A DNA stretch of 64,000 bases, taken from assembly GCA_023213215.1 (NCBI GenBank), contig CP096136.1, forward strand, positions 496,001 to 560,000, given 5' to 3'. Source of the DNA: Flavobacterium sp. JAD_PAG50586_2. GTDB lineage: Bacteria > Bacteroidota > Bacteroidia > Flavobacteriales > Flavobacteriaceae. Under the pieces are notes generated by a model. That model was not told the DNA's origin. It searched no databases and worked only from the letters and a program-made list of their open reading frames with translations. Both the position numbers and the translations under genes were made by a program. Below are positions 48,013-56,504 of the stretch, piece after piece. Every line of letters begins with the position of its first letter. The stretch's first letter is position 1.

Positions 48013-50664
48013 TTAGACTGCTATAGTGCTTGGTTCTGTTGGGAGCATTGGAAGTATTGTTTCTTCATCGAGGTGTTTGTTTATGATTTTTATGACTTTA
48101 TCGTATTCGTCGCTTAATGCCACTATCAAATCGCCTTTCTTTACAATACTGAATGCGTGTTCGATTGCTTCTGATTCATCGGGAATGAGATCATAAGTGA
48201 CTTTTCTATTTGCCGATTCAATTCCTTTTACAACCAGTGCGTTGATTTCGTCTACTGTTTTTCCTCTGAGGCTGTGTTCCTGCCTTACGATGATGTGGTC
48301 AAACATAGTAGCAGCTATTTTTGCCAGTTCAATGGTATCTTCATCGCGTCGGTCGCCAATTCCGGCTATCATACCGATTGTCCTTTTGGAACGGAAACTT
48401 TCAAGATATTCCTTCAAAGCGATAAATCCATGTGGATTGTGTGCATAATCTACCAGCACATTATAATTTTTGAATTTGAAAAGATTCATTCTTCCCGGCG
48501 TAGTTTCATATCCTGGAATAAAACTACCTAAAGCCTTTTTTATCTGGTCGGAAGTGAAACCCCAGGCAAAGGCAGCAACAGTGGCTGCGAGAACATTGGC
48601 AGTCATAAATCCGGCTTTACCGCCATCCGTTAAGGGAATTTTCGAGACATTCTCAATCCGGTATTTTTCGCCTTCGTATATGATCGTTACCCAATTATTT
48701 TCTAAAACAGCGACCAAAGCATCCTGGTTTATAAGTTTCCGAATCATATCATTATCCGCATCAATAGCAAAATAAGCGGTATTGCACTGCAGTTCTTTCG
48801 CAATCTTAAGGCAGTTATCATCTTCAGCATTCAATACAGCCCAACCATTTTTCTTAACGCTTCTTGGAATTACAGCCTTCACATTCGTAAGGTCATCAAG
48901 TGTATGAATGTCATTCAGTCCGAGATGGTCTTCTGCTATATTAGTGACGATTCCAACATCACATTGGTCAAAACACAAGCCGCTTCGCAACAATCCGCCA
49001 CGCGCTGTTTCGAGCACTGCAAAATCTACTGTCGGATCGCGAAGTACTATTTTTCCGCTTGACGGTCCGGAACAGTCACCGCTTTTTATTTTATATCCAT
49101 TGATGTAAATTCCGTCTGTAGTTGTATAACCCGGTGTATATCCTGAAGTTTTTGCAATGTGCGCCAATAATCTTGTGGTCGTTGTTTTTCCGTTGGTTCC
49201 TGTAACTGCAAATAACGGTATCGAGTGGTTGCTTCCTTTTGGATAAAGCATGTCGACAACGGCTGCGGCAACATTTCGTGGTTTACCTACAGAAGGATCT
49301 AAATGCATTCGGAAACCCGGTGCAGCATTTACTTCCAGCACTACGCCACCATTTTGGGCTAAAGGTTCGTTTATAGAAGTTGCCATTATATCAATACCAC
49401 AGACATCTAAACCAATTATTTTGGCGATGCGTTCGGCAAGGAATTTATTTTCGGGATGGATTTCATCTGTGGTATCCATAGCAGTTCCGCCTGTACTGAG
49501 GTTTGCAGTCGACTTTAAATAAATGATTTCTCCTTTTGCCGGAATTGAAGCTATGGTATAACCGTATTTATCCAATTGGGTAAAAGTATCCTGGTCGAAA
49601 ACGATTTTGGTTAGCGATGACTGATGGCCGTTCCCGCGATTGGGTTCTGCGTTCACTTTGTGGATTAAGTTGTCGATAGAATTTATCCCATCGCCTGTTA
49701 TCATTGCAGGAATGCGTTTTGCTGCGGCTACAAATTTTCCGTTTATTACTAACAAACGGTAATCGGAACCGCTGATACATCTTTCCACGATTACATATTC
49801 TCCAAATTTTTTAGCGTATTCGAAAGCCATCAATGCCGATTCAAAATCGGGAATATCAATAGTTGCGCCTTTCCCTTGGTTTCCGTTTAATGGTTTTATT
49901 ACTATTGGAAAGCCTATTTTTTCCGTAATTTCATTTAACCCTTCTTCCGTCGCACAAATATCACCATCGGCGACTGGTATAAAATGTTCGGAGAGTAATT
50001 TTTTTGTGGCATGTTTATTTCCCGCAGTTCTCACTGCCATTTCTGAGGTGTTGCCCGTAATGGTTGCCTGAAATTGTTTTTGCGCTGCGCCATAACCCAA
50101 CTGGATTTTTGAGTTTTTACCGAGTCGCATCCACGGAATTCCTCTTCGTTGTGCTTCATCCACTATACTTTTAGTGCTTGGGCCAAGTCCGGACTTTAAA
50201 GCGAGTTCCTTCAATTCATTGATATCATTATCGATATCGTAAGGTAGATTATCTGCAATGGCTTTTACAATTCGGAAAGCTGAATGTGCCGCATAGAGTC
50301 CGGCCTCCTCTATTTCGTAAGTGAAGACCATATTATAGACGCCTTTAGTATTGGTTTCCCTTGTCCGTCCGTAGCCACATTCCATTCCGGCCATCGATTG
50401 TATTTCGAGGGCAACATGTTCTATGACATGACCCAGCCAGGTACCTCTTCTCAATCTTTCGAAAAAGCCTCCTTCTCTTCCCTCGGAACATTCGTGGGAT
50501 ATCATCTGTGGAAACGCAGTTTTGAATCTTTCTGTAAATCCTTCGATTTTATCGGTTGGATATTGCTCCATTTCTTCCAGGTCGATTCTAACCTGGATAA
50601 GCCTGTTTCTATAATTACTCCATGCATTTGGCCCACGAAGTACCTGGACTTTTAAAATTTTCAT
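48013..50664 (-). CDS. cphA: Cyanophycin synthetase
   Basis: I start at 50664 (MKILKVQVLRGPNAWSNYRN), the conserved CphA N-terminus. The 883-aa enzyme builds multi-L-arginyl-poly-L-aspartate. It has the N-terminal domain (to about 160), an ATP-grasp domain (PIVIKPLNGNQGKGATIDI near 270) and a Mur-ligase-like domain with P-loop VTGTNGKTTTTRLLAHI near 485. A C-terminal domain follows (VDYAHNPHGF, GDRRDEDTIE). It is of normal length for CphA1. No cyanophycinase or isoaspartyl dipeptidase gene is adjacent, although these often accompany cphA in Bacteroidota. Confidence 0.93.
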   Translation of the reverse strand: MKILKVQVLRGPNAWSNYRNRLIQVRIDLEEMEQYPTDKIEGFTERFKTAFPQMISHECSEGREGGFFERLRRGTWLGHVIEHVALEIQSMAGMECGYGRTRETNTKGVYNMVFTYEIEEAGLYAAHSAFRIVKAIADNLPYDIDNDINELKELALKSGLGPSTKSIVDEAQRRGIPWMRLGKNSKIQLGYGAAQKQFQATITGNTSEMAVRTAGNKHATKKLLSEHFIPVADGDICATEEGLNEITEKIGFPIVIKPLNGNQGKGATIDIPDFESALMAFEYAKKFGEYVIVERCISGSDYRLLVINGKFVAAAKRIPAMITGDGINSIDNLIHKVNAEPNRGNGHQSSLTKIVFDQDTFTQLDKYGYTIASIPAKGEIIYLKSTANLSTGGTAMDTTDEIHPENKFLAERIAKIIGLDVCGIDIMATSINEPLAQNGGVVLEVNAAPGFRMHLDPSVGKPRNVAAAVVDMLYPKGSNHSIPLFAVTGTNGKTTTTRLLAHIAKTSGYTPGYTTTDGIYINGYKIKSGDCSGPSSGKIVLRDPTVDFAVLETARGGLLRSGLCFDQCDVGIVTNIAEDHLGLNDIHTLDDLTNVKAVIPRSVKKNGWAVLNAEDDNCLKIAKELQCNTAYFAIDADNDMIRKLINQDALVAVLENNWVTIIYEGEKYRIENVSKIPLTDGGKAGFMTANVLAATVAAFAWGFTSDQIKKALGSFIPGYETTPGRMNLFKFKNYNVLVDYAHNPHGFIALKEYLESFRSKRTIGMIAGIGDRRDEDTIELAKIAATMFDHIIVRQEHSLRGKTVDEINALVVKGIESANRKVTYDLIPDESEAIEHAFSIVKKGDLIVALSDEYDKVIKIINKHLDEETILPMLPTEPSTIAV

Positions 50665-50910
50665 TTTGGTTAGTGTTAAGAACACAAATTTCAAATTATA
50701 ATAAGTCTTACAGATTACAGAATTTTGATTTTATTTTATAAGATAATGCGGTGTGGAAATTATATAAGCCTGCGAATTAATAGTATAACACTAAAGTAGG
50801 AAGCGGGAACTACTTTTGAAGTAGTTAAGTTGGTGATAGGAAAATCACTAAATCCCCAAGCACTATTAGTTTGTGGCTTTTGCGCAAATTAATATCGTTT
50901 GGTTAGATTG

Positions 50911-50949
50911 AAGAGTCCGCAGATTTATTATGAAGCGGGCTCTTTTTTT
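50911..50949 (+). terminator. Orphan terminator, possible small-RNA end
   Basis: AAGAGTCCGC pairs with GCGGGCTCTT (one G-T) across a 14-nt loop and runs into T7. No gene on the plus strand precedes it: cphA starts on the minus strand at 50664. The 245 bp before it carry hairpins AACTACTT-TTG-AAGTAGTT (50808-50826) and GTGAT-AGGAAA-ATCAC (50832-50847), as expected of a structured RNA. Confidence 0.65.
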
Positions 50950-50991
50950 ATGGTGTGAGGTGAGGATTAGATTAGCGATTAGTTGTGATTT

Positions 50992-51007
50992 CTTAATCTA
51001 GGTTAAG
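50992..51007. promoter_or_regulatory. Palindrome upstream of the yceI promoter
   Basis: CTTAATCTAGGTTAAG is a 16-bp near-palindrome lying 23 bp before the -7 box of the YceI gene, where a -33 element would be. It could be an operator. Confidence 0.4.
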
Positions 51008-51029
51008 TGCTCGAGCTTTATTACCGTCC

Positions 51030-51037
51030 TACCTTTG
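51030..51037 (+). promoter_or_regulatory. Promoter -7 element of the YceI gene
   Basis: TACCTTTG matches TAnnTTTG, 38 bp before the ATG at 51076. Confidence 0.6.
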
Positions 51038-51075
51038 CTGTATCAAAAAGTAATAACCAAAATAAAAATACAACA

Positions 51076-51606
51076 ATGGGAAAATCAAACTGGGTCATAG
51101 ACCCAACACATTCGGAAATAGGATTTAAGGTAAAGCACATGATGTTTACTAATGTATCGGGGAAATTCACTCAATTTGAAGCTGCTATAGAAAATGAAGA
51201 TGAAGCGTTTGCAACTTCAAAAATCAATTTTAGTGCTGATGTAAATTCAGTAGATACCGCTAATGCAGATAGGGACAATCACTTGAGAGGTGCTGATTTC
51301 TTTGATGTTGAAAAGTTTGCCAAACTAACATTCAACAGCACTTCCATACTAAAAGTAAATGAAGGTGAATATAAGATTAATGGCGACCTTACTATTAAGG
51401 ATGTGACCAAAAACATTACGTTGGAAGCAGAATACAGTGGGTTGATGAAAGACCCTTGGGGAAATACTAAAATCGGTTTGTCCCTTAACGGAAAAATAAA
51501 CCGCAAGGATTTCGGATTAACCTGGAATGCTGCGCTGGAAACCGGCGGTGTATTGGTAGGTGAAGATATTAAACTTGCTGCTGAAGTACAGTTTGTGAAA
51601 CAATAA
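51076..51606 (+). CDS. YceI family protein
   Basis: I start at 51076 (MGKSNWVIDPTHSEIGFKVK); upstream codons overlap the promoter. The 176-aa lipocalin-like protein has the family signatures DPTHSEIGFKVKHMM, RDNHLRGADFFDVEKF, and NRKDFGLTWN near the end. YceI proteins bind isoprenoid-type ligands. This one lacks a signal peptide, so it should be cytoplasmic, unlike E. coli YceI. It has its own promoter and a strong terminator. Confidence 0.92.
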   Translation: MGKSNWVIDPTHSEIGFKVKHMMFTNVSGKFTQFEAAIENEDEAFATSKINFSADVNSVDTANADRDNHLRGADFFDVEKFAKLTFNSTSILKVNEGEYKINGDLTIKDVTKNITLEAEYSGLMKDPWGNTKIGLSLNGKINRKDFGLTWNAALETGGVLVGEDIKLAAEVQFVKQ

Positions 51607-51629
51607 TTGGTTAGGTTTATTGTTTTTGG

Positions 51630-51661
51630 AAAAGCCCCTGCTGTGAAGCGGGGGCTTTTTT
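51630..51661 (+). terminator. Terminator of the YceI gene
   Basis: AAAAGCCCCTGC pairs with GCGGGGGCTTTTTT around TGTGAA. Confidence 0.88.
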
Positions 51662-51671
51662 GTTGGCGGTT

Positions 51672-51878
51672 GGTTATACGGAATCGCGCCGAAGCTTATA
51701 CGAATTGTGCCAAAGGTTATACGAATCGCGCCGGAGCTTATACGAACTGCGCCAAAGGTTATACGAATCGTGCCGGAGCTTATACGAACTGCGTCAAAGG
51801 TTATACGAATCGCGCCGGAGGTTATACGAACTGCGCCAAAGGTTATACGAATCGTGCCGGAGCTTATACGAAACTGAG
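51672..51878. repeat. Tandem array, ten 21-bp units in two alternating types
   Basis: Units start at 51672 (22 bp), 51694, 51715, 51736, 51757, 51778, 51799, 51820, 51841 and 51862 (partial). Type A reads GGTTATACGAATCGYGCCGG plus A. Type B reads GCTTATACGAACTGCGCCAA plus A. They alternate strictly, giving a 42-bp higher-order unit; unit 8 is type B but opens GG. The array sits between the YceI and hsp20 terminators. Because 21 is divisible by three, several frames stay open, but they hold only the repeat and no start or signal of their own. Confidence 0.92.
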
Positions 51879-51919
51879 TTTTGTTTGTTAATAAAGAGCT
51901 TGTTAAAATTCCGAAATCA

Positions 51920-51954
51920 AAAAAAGCTTTCAAAGGATATTTGAAAGCTTTTTT
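51920..51954. terminator. Terminator of the hsp20 gene
   Basis: A perfect 15-bp stem, AAAAAAGCTTTCAAA with TTTGAAAGCTTTTTT, around GGATA, lies 13 bp past the hsp20 stop and works in both directions. Confidence 0.88.
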
Positions 51955-51967
51955 GAGGAATTAACCA

Positions 51968-52396
51968 TTAACTAATTTCAATCAATCTTTTCGGTTTTGG
52001 CAATACTTCCTCACGTTTAGGTAATGATAGTGTTAACACCCCATTTTCATAGTTAGCGTGAACCGCATCAAAGTTAACAGTTTCCGGCAGATTAAAAGTT
52101 CTTTTGAATGATGTAGATGAAAACTCTTTTCGAGAGTAGTGTTCGTTATCTACTTCCTTTTCAAACTGTTTTTCACAGGAAATACTAATGTTTTTTTGGC
52201 TAATCTCTACTTTAAAATCCTCCTTTTTAAATCCAGGAGCACAAACCTCTAAAGTAAAGTTCACATCATTTTCCCTAATATTTACTGCTGGGAATGTGTT
52301 CTTAAAATCCTGACTGCCGCCATTCCAATCAGTTCTAAAAATTTCATCTAAAAAAGATGGAAAAGTTAAATTGTGGTTTCTTTTCACTAAGTCCAT
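51968..52396 (-). CDS. Small heat-shock protein, Hsp20/alpha-crystallin family
   Basis: The 142-aa chaperone has a short N-terminal arm (MDLVKRNHNLTFPSFLDEIF) and one alpha-crystallin domain (about 33-130). Marks are FTLEVCAPGFKKEDFKVEIS, FKRTFNLPETVNFDAVHANY and GVLTLSLPKRE. The tail ends PKPKRLIEIS. Such proteins hold unfolded proteins during stress. It stands alone in its operon within a group of stress and repair genes. Confidence 0.93.
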   Translation of the reverse strand: MDLVKRNHNLTFPSFLDEIFRTDWNGGSQDFKNTFPAVNIRENDVNFTLEVCAPGFKKEDFKVEISQKNISISCEKQFEKEVDNEHYSRKEFSSTSFKRTFNLPETVNFDAVHANYENGVLTLSLPKREEVLPKPKRLIEIS

Positions 52397-52764
52397 GATA
52401 TATAAAATTTAAAGTTAAACATCTCAATTTCCACAAAATAAATGCCACAGGTTTGTGATGGAAAAAAGGCATATTTGAAGATTAGGACAATGTCATGTTG
52501 ACAGGATAAACTTCAGTAACTGCAAATTACCAGAATTTTATAAACACAAGACGAAGGAAAACATTTATTGTAATGGTCCCATCAACCGAAGATTTTTGGC
52601 AGAATTTAAATCTAATTCAGAGGGGAGAATAGGGACGATTTTCACCCACTAGTTCCAATGAGCTATTACGAGCCTTACATAGGTTTAAAAGTAGAAGAAA
52701 TACAAATTAGAAACAAGATCTTAGCTTAGGAAGGCAAAACATAACATCAAAAAAATTTGATAAA
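52397..52764. other. Intergenic region without a supported gene
   Basis: These 368 bp lie upstream of hsp20 and downstream of the iron permease gene, both on the minus strand. I find no convincing ORF, RNA gene or strong terminator. Confidence 0.4.
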
Positions 52765-53266
52765 TTACTTCACCACCTTCTTAACACTTTTAACCTTCTT
52801 ACTATCCTGCGCTTTTAGGCTTTTGCTTTTTATTTCATGCTGGTCGTCAGCCTCGTCGAGCGAATGAGAGGCATGGATTGACTCTTCCTTTTTGGCGAGT
52901 GCGCTTAGTTTTCGGTAGTATTTCTGTACGATTTCCATTTCCTCCTCGGTCATATTCTCTATATCTACCAGGCTGTTGCTTGAGTATTTACTGGAAGCCA
53001 CCAATTCGTTGAGTTTTAACTGTATTGCCAGCGAATCCTTGTTCTGCGCTTTCTGGATAAGGAAAACCATCAGAAAAGTAATAATGGTAGTTCTCGGTAT
53101 TAATAACCAATTGCCAGGTTTCAGAGAAATCAAAAAACGGTCCCGAAATGGCCCATACTACTACAACACCAAAAGCCACACCAAAAGCCGGTGTAGAACC
53201 AGTTGCCTTGCATACTACTGAGGCAAATTTGTCGAATCCGCTGCTTTTGTTGATTTTATTTTTCAT
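52765..53266 (-). CDS. Low-affinity iron permease family protein (frameshifted)
   Basis: Two frames join into 166 aa if one extra base (T at about 53094 on the plus strand, in GTTCTCGG) is removed. The join reads WQLVINTGTTIITFLMVFL, the conserved core of the family. There are two membrane helices (about 28-48 and 55-75) separated by FFDFSETWQ. A long hydrophilic tail follows (KLNELVASSKYSSNSLVDIE, KYYRKLSALAKKEES). Members are small membrane proteins named after yeast Fet4, but transport by the short bacterial forms is not well shown. The NDH-2 gene ends 9 bp upstream, so they are probably cotranscribed. Confidence 0.82.
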
Positions 53267-53275
53267 GGTTTCTTT

Positions 53276-54535
53276 TTAAATATCTTCTTTATTACGTCTA
53301 ATTATCAATCTTAATGTTGGGTCGTTGGTTAGGAAACTCCAAACCCAGTTAAAGGCAAGTTTGAGTTTATTCCCAAAACCAATCAGTGGAATAATATGAA
53401 TAAAAAGCCACACCATCCAGGCAAAAAATCCGCTAAAAAAAACTTTAGGCAAATCGACGACTGCTCTATATTTGGAAATAATCGCCATACTTCCTTTATT
53501 GAAATAAGAAAAAGCAACAGTTGGTTTATTCTTTTCCAATCGGTTTAAATTTGCTGCCAGTAAAGTTCCCTGTTGCATAGCAACTTGTGCTAATTGCGGA
53601 TGTCCGTTAGGATAATTTTTGTCTGTAGTTTGGAAACATTGGTCGCCAATGGCAAAAATATTCGTACTATCCTTAACTTGATTTATTTCATCTACGATGA
53701 TTCTACGGCCCTTAGCGATGGATTCTTTAGGAAGTCCAACCACTTCCCTGCCAATAACTCCCGATGCCCAGATAACGGTTGCTGTACTGATTTTCTTTCC
53801 GTTTGAAAGCAGTACTTCGCCATCAACATAGTCCTGGACCAAAGTATTCAGTTGTATTTTAACGCCCAGTTTCTTTAAAACTTTATAGGCTTCGGTTTGC
53901 GCTTTTGTGCTCATTGGACCTAATAAGGAAGGTCCACCATCAATTAGGTAAATATGGCCCACTTTGGAAGTTGCTTCAGGATAATCCTTTTTGCCGACAT
54001 TGTTTGCCATTTCTGCCAACATCCCACTCATTTCGACACCTGTCGGTCCGCCACCTGCAATAACAATATTAGCGAGTTTGACTTTTTGTGTAAGAGTATC
54101 GGCGCGTACGGCCTTTTCGAGGCAGAGTAAAATGTGGTTGCGAATCTTCAATGCATCGTCTATAGATTTCATTGGAAGGGCATTCTTAATGATGTTTTGA
54201 TTGCCAAAAAAATTGGTTTCCGTACCCATTGCGAGTACTAAGTAATCATATTTAAGTTCTCCGGTGTCGGTTATGATGGTATTGGTTTCCTGAATAACTT
54301 TGATAAGACATCCCATGTGGAATCGAATGTTTTTTCGTCCCTGAAATAGTTTTCGAAACGGATAGCTGATATTGGAGGCTTCAATGAAAGCAGTAGAAAC
54401 CTGATAAAGCAATGGCGGAAAGAAATGGTAGTTATTTATGTCTACCACAGTTACTTCAAAATGCTTATTATTGGTGAGTTTCTTTGCCAGATTAAGACCA
54501 GCGAAACCACCTCCTACTATTACAACTTTCTTCAT
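53276..54535 (-). CDS. NADH dehydrogenase type II (NDH-2)
   Basis: The 419-aa flavoprotein has an N-terminal FAD dinucleotide motif (VVIVGGGFAGLNLAKKL) and a second, NADH-binding, GxGxxG-type motif (VIAGGGPTGVEMSGMLAEMA, about residue 160). The ATG..AIGDQC region near 300 and a hydrophobic C-terminal patch (FFSGFFAWMVWLFIHIIPLI) that would attach it to the membrane are also present. It passes electrons from NADH to quinone without pumping protons. The response-regulator gene ends 14 bp upstream, and the iron permease follows after 9 bp. Confidence 0.9.
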   Translation of the reverse strand: MKKVVIVGGGFAGLNLAKKLTNNKHFEVTVVDINNYHFFPPLLYQVSTAFIEASNISYPFRKLFQGRKNIRFHMGCLIKVIQETNTIITDTGELKYDYLVLAMGTETNFFGNQNIIKNALPMKSIDDALKIRNHILLCLEKAVRADTLTQKVKLANIVIAGGGPTGVEMSGMLAEMANNVGKKDYPEATSKVGHIYLIDGGPSLLGPMSTKAQTEAYKVLKKLGVKIQLNTLVQDYVDGEVLLSNGKKISTATVIWASGVIGREVVGLPKESIAKGRRIIVDEINQVKDSTNIFAIGDQCFQTTDKNYPNGHPQLAQVAMQQGTLLAANLNRLEKNKPTVAFSYFNKGSMAIISKYRAVVDLPKVFFSGFFAWMVWLFIHIIPLIGFGNKLKLAFNWVWSFLTNDPTLRLIIRRNKEDI

Positions 54536-54549
54536 GTTTTATTGATGAG

Positions 54550-54969
54550 TTAAACACGCATATCATTATTATAATTCAGTATTTCAAGAATATCACCCGG
54601 AAGATCATTGATTTCTGCTAGTGTTACAGGCTTCTTTATGAATTTGACTGAAGGGTTATTAAGGTATTTATTTTCTTCAGCATTATTAATGGTGGTTGAA
54701 ATAATAAACTTAGTCATATGGGGAGCAATACCACTCTCTTCTATCTTGGTTATTACTTCAGCTCCGGTTAGCAATGGCATATACATATCGATAATAAGAA
54801 TATCGGGAATATTTTTGTTAACCATTATTTCCTTAACCGCTTCTACTCCTGAGTCGTAACATCCGACCAATTCAAATTTATCATTTTTATTGAATAGGAA
54901 CCTGAGCAGTTCTCTATCGTCTTCATCATCATCGGCGATTATAATGGTTAGTGGTTTGTAAAGTTCCAT
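54550..54969 (-). CDS. Single-domain response regulator (REC only)
   Basis: The 139-aa protein is a lone receiver domain. It has the acidic cluster IIADDDEDDRELL, the phosphoacceptor Asp in ILIIDMYMPLLTGAEVI (about residue 61), the Thr/Ser switch in FIISTTI and the Lys in KFIKKPVT (about 113). No output domain follows, so it acts by protein contact or phosphorelay. No kinase is adjacent. It heads a likely operon with NDH-2 and the iron permease. Confidence 0.9.
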   Translation of the reverse strand: MELYKPLTIIIADDDEDDRELLRFLFNKNDKFELVGCYDSGVEAVKEIMVNKNIPDILIIDMYMPLLTGAEVITKIEESGIAPHMTKFIISTTINNAEENKYLNNPSVKFIKKPVTLAEINDLPGDILEILNYNNDMRV

Positions 54970-55072
54970 ATAGGCAGATTTTAATTATTTTTCAATATCC
55001 AAAATTGCGATATATATAACTTACACTTGTTATATAAATCCCGATTCTATTTATACAATTATATGATACAAG

Positions 55073-55843
55073 CTATTTAAGTTCAATCCATACCGGAGCA
55101 TGATCGCTGGATTTTTCCCATCCTCTTACTTCCTTATCAACGCCTGCGGAAACTAGTTTATGCTCAAGCTCCGGACTTAGGAGAAAATGGTCAATCCGCA
55201 ATCCGGCATTGCGTTCATAGGCATTTCGAAAGTAATCCCAAAAGGTATATATTGTTTCGTTGGGATACAATTTTCTAAGGGCGTCTGTCCATCCCTGATG
55301 TATTAATTTTTCAAAAGCCCGCCGTACTTCAGGTCGAAAAAGAGCATCCTCAACCCAACGCTCCGGCTTATAAACGTCGAGTTCAGTTGGTATTACATTG
55401 AAGTCGCCGACCAATAGTACCGGAACCTTAAAGGCAAGTAGATTTCCTGCCCGTTGATACAGTCTTTCAAACCATTCCAGTTTATAATCGAACTTTGGTC
55501 CAGGTGCAGGATTGCCGTTGGGCAGGTAAAGACAGGCGATAACCATATCATTCTCTAACAATGCCTCTATATAACGGCTTTGTTGATCTTCCTCATTTCC
55601 GGGAAGTGCCCTGCCAATTTCCCTGATTTCGCCTTTGGCCAGGATGGCAACACCGTTCCATTGTTTTTGTCCATGCCAGATGGCGTTGTATCCTGCCTCA
55701 TTGATAGCCTTAAGAGGGAAGTTATCCTGAGGCGCTTTTAATTCCTGAAGGCATACAACATCGGGTTTGGTTTCTTCGAGCCAACGGAGCAATACCGGAA
55801 GCCTTCCGTTTACTCCGTTTACATTATAGGTAGCGATTCTCAT
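55073..55843 (-). CDS. xth: Exodeoxyribonuclease III (Xth-type AP endonuclease)
   Basis: The 256-aa enzyme of the EEP superfamily has RIATYNVNGVNGRL, the metal-binding Glu in VVCLQELKAP, PNGNPAPGPKFDYKLEW, VGDFNVIPTELD and the C-terminal SSDHAPVWIEL. It incises abasic sites and removes 3' blocking groups. It faces away from the H1-like and ku genes (divergent, 157 bp between). That places base-excision and end-joining functions side by side. Confidence 0.93.
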   Translation of the reverse strand: MRIATYNVNGVNGRLPVLLRWLEETKPDVVCLQELKAPQDNFPLKAINEAGYNAIWHGQKQWNGVAILAKGEIREIGRALPGNEEDQQSRYIEALLENDMVIACLYLPNGNPAPGPKFDYKLEWFERLYQRAGNLLAFKVPVLLVGDFNVIPTELDVYKPERWVEDALFRPEVRRAFEKLIHQGWTDALRKLYPNETIYTFWDYFRNAYERNAGLRIDHFLLSPELEHKLVSAGVDKEVRGWEKSSDHAPVWIELK

Positions 55844-56000
55844 ATCATTCGTTTGGTAGTAATTTACAAAAATATTGCTATAGCTGTTTCAGAATTATAT
55901 AAAATTATCTGAAAAATGTATAAAAAACTTATCCTCAATTTGTTTCAACTTTGTGATAGATAATCAACTAAACATTTATTAATTTAAAAAAACAATCGTC

Positions 56001-56426
56001 ATGGACATAATTAAAAGCATCGAGAATTTCTTTGGTTTTGGAGACGAAGCCGATGAGCAAACCACTGAAAAGGCAAAACCAGCGACTAAAACTGCAAAAG
56101 CTAAAAAAACGGCTTCCACAGCTAAAAAAACTAAAACTCCAAAAACTACTGAAAAAGTTTCAGAAAAAACAGCAACAGCTAAAGTTTCAAAAGGAACCGC
56201 AGCAAAATCGGCAACAAAACCAAAAGCAGCAGCTGACTCTAAAACATCGACTGCAGCAAAGGCTAAGCCTGCAACAGCATCCAAAGCTGCAACAGCAAAA
56301 AATACGGCAACGAAAAGTACAACTTCTAAAGCAACTACTGCCAAAAGCACATCCAAAAGCGCTGCTCCAAAAGCAACTGCTTCGAAAGCAACTGCTTCGA
56401 AAAGTTCGGCAGCAGCCAAAAAATAA
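56001..56426 (+). CDS. Histone H1-like lysine/alanine-rich protein
   Basis: The 141-aa protein has a short structured-looking start (MDIIKSIENFFGFGDEADEQ). About 115 residues of Lys, Ala, Thr and Ser in degenerate KATASKATA, AKSTSKSAA and PKATT-like repeats follow. This is the composition of eukaryotic H1 tails and of bacterial H1-like DNA-binding proteins. It is strongly basic and should bind DNA non-specifically. The ku gene starts 78 bp downstream, behind a hairpin with a T-run. It may be under-annotated elsewhere because it is low-complexity. Confidence 0.8.
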   Translation: MDIIKSIENFFGFGDEADEQTTEKAKPATKTAKAKKTASTAKKTKTPKTTEKVSEKTATAKVSKGTAAKSATKPKAAADSKTSTAAKAKPATASKAATAKNTATKSTTSKATTAKSTSKSAAPKATASKATASKSSAAAKK

Positions 56427-56441
56427 CAACAAAGAAACAGA

Positions 56442-56491
56442 CTGCAATTTTTGTAATAATAGAAGTATTGTTATGGAAATTGCAGCTTTTT
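56442..56491 (+). terminator. Terminator or attenuator between the H1-like gene and ku
   Basis: CTGCAATTT (56442-56450) pairs with AAATTGCAG (56477-56485), followed by CTTTTT. It ends only 13 bp before the ku ATG, so ku is either read through it or has a promoter inside it. Confidence 0.6.
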
Positions 56492-56504
56492 AAATTTAGG
56501 CACC

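Noticed and set aside
47618..48117. Several open frames across the repeats between the small hypothetical gene and cphA
   Set aside because: They follow the 21-bp array and the REP-like copies and show no protein-like composition outside them.
51517..51944. Open frames on both strands through the 21-bp array after yceI
   Set aside because: They are open only because the repeat length is a multiple of three. They contain almost nothing but the repeat and overlap terminators.
56032..56493. Long shadow frames on both strands over the H1-like gene
   Set aside because: The lysine- and alanine-rich codons leave other frames open; these show glutamine/lysine or cysteine/serine low complexity without a start context.
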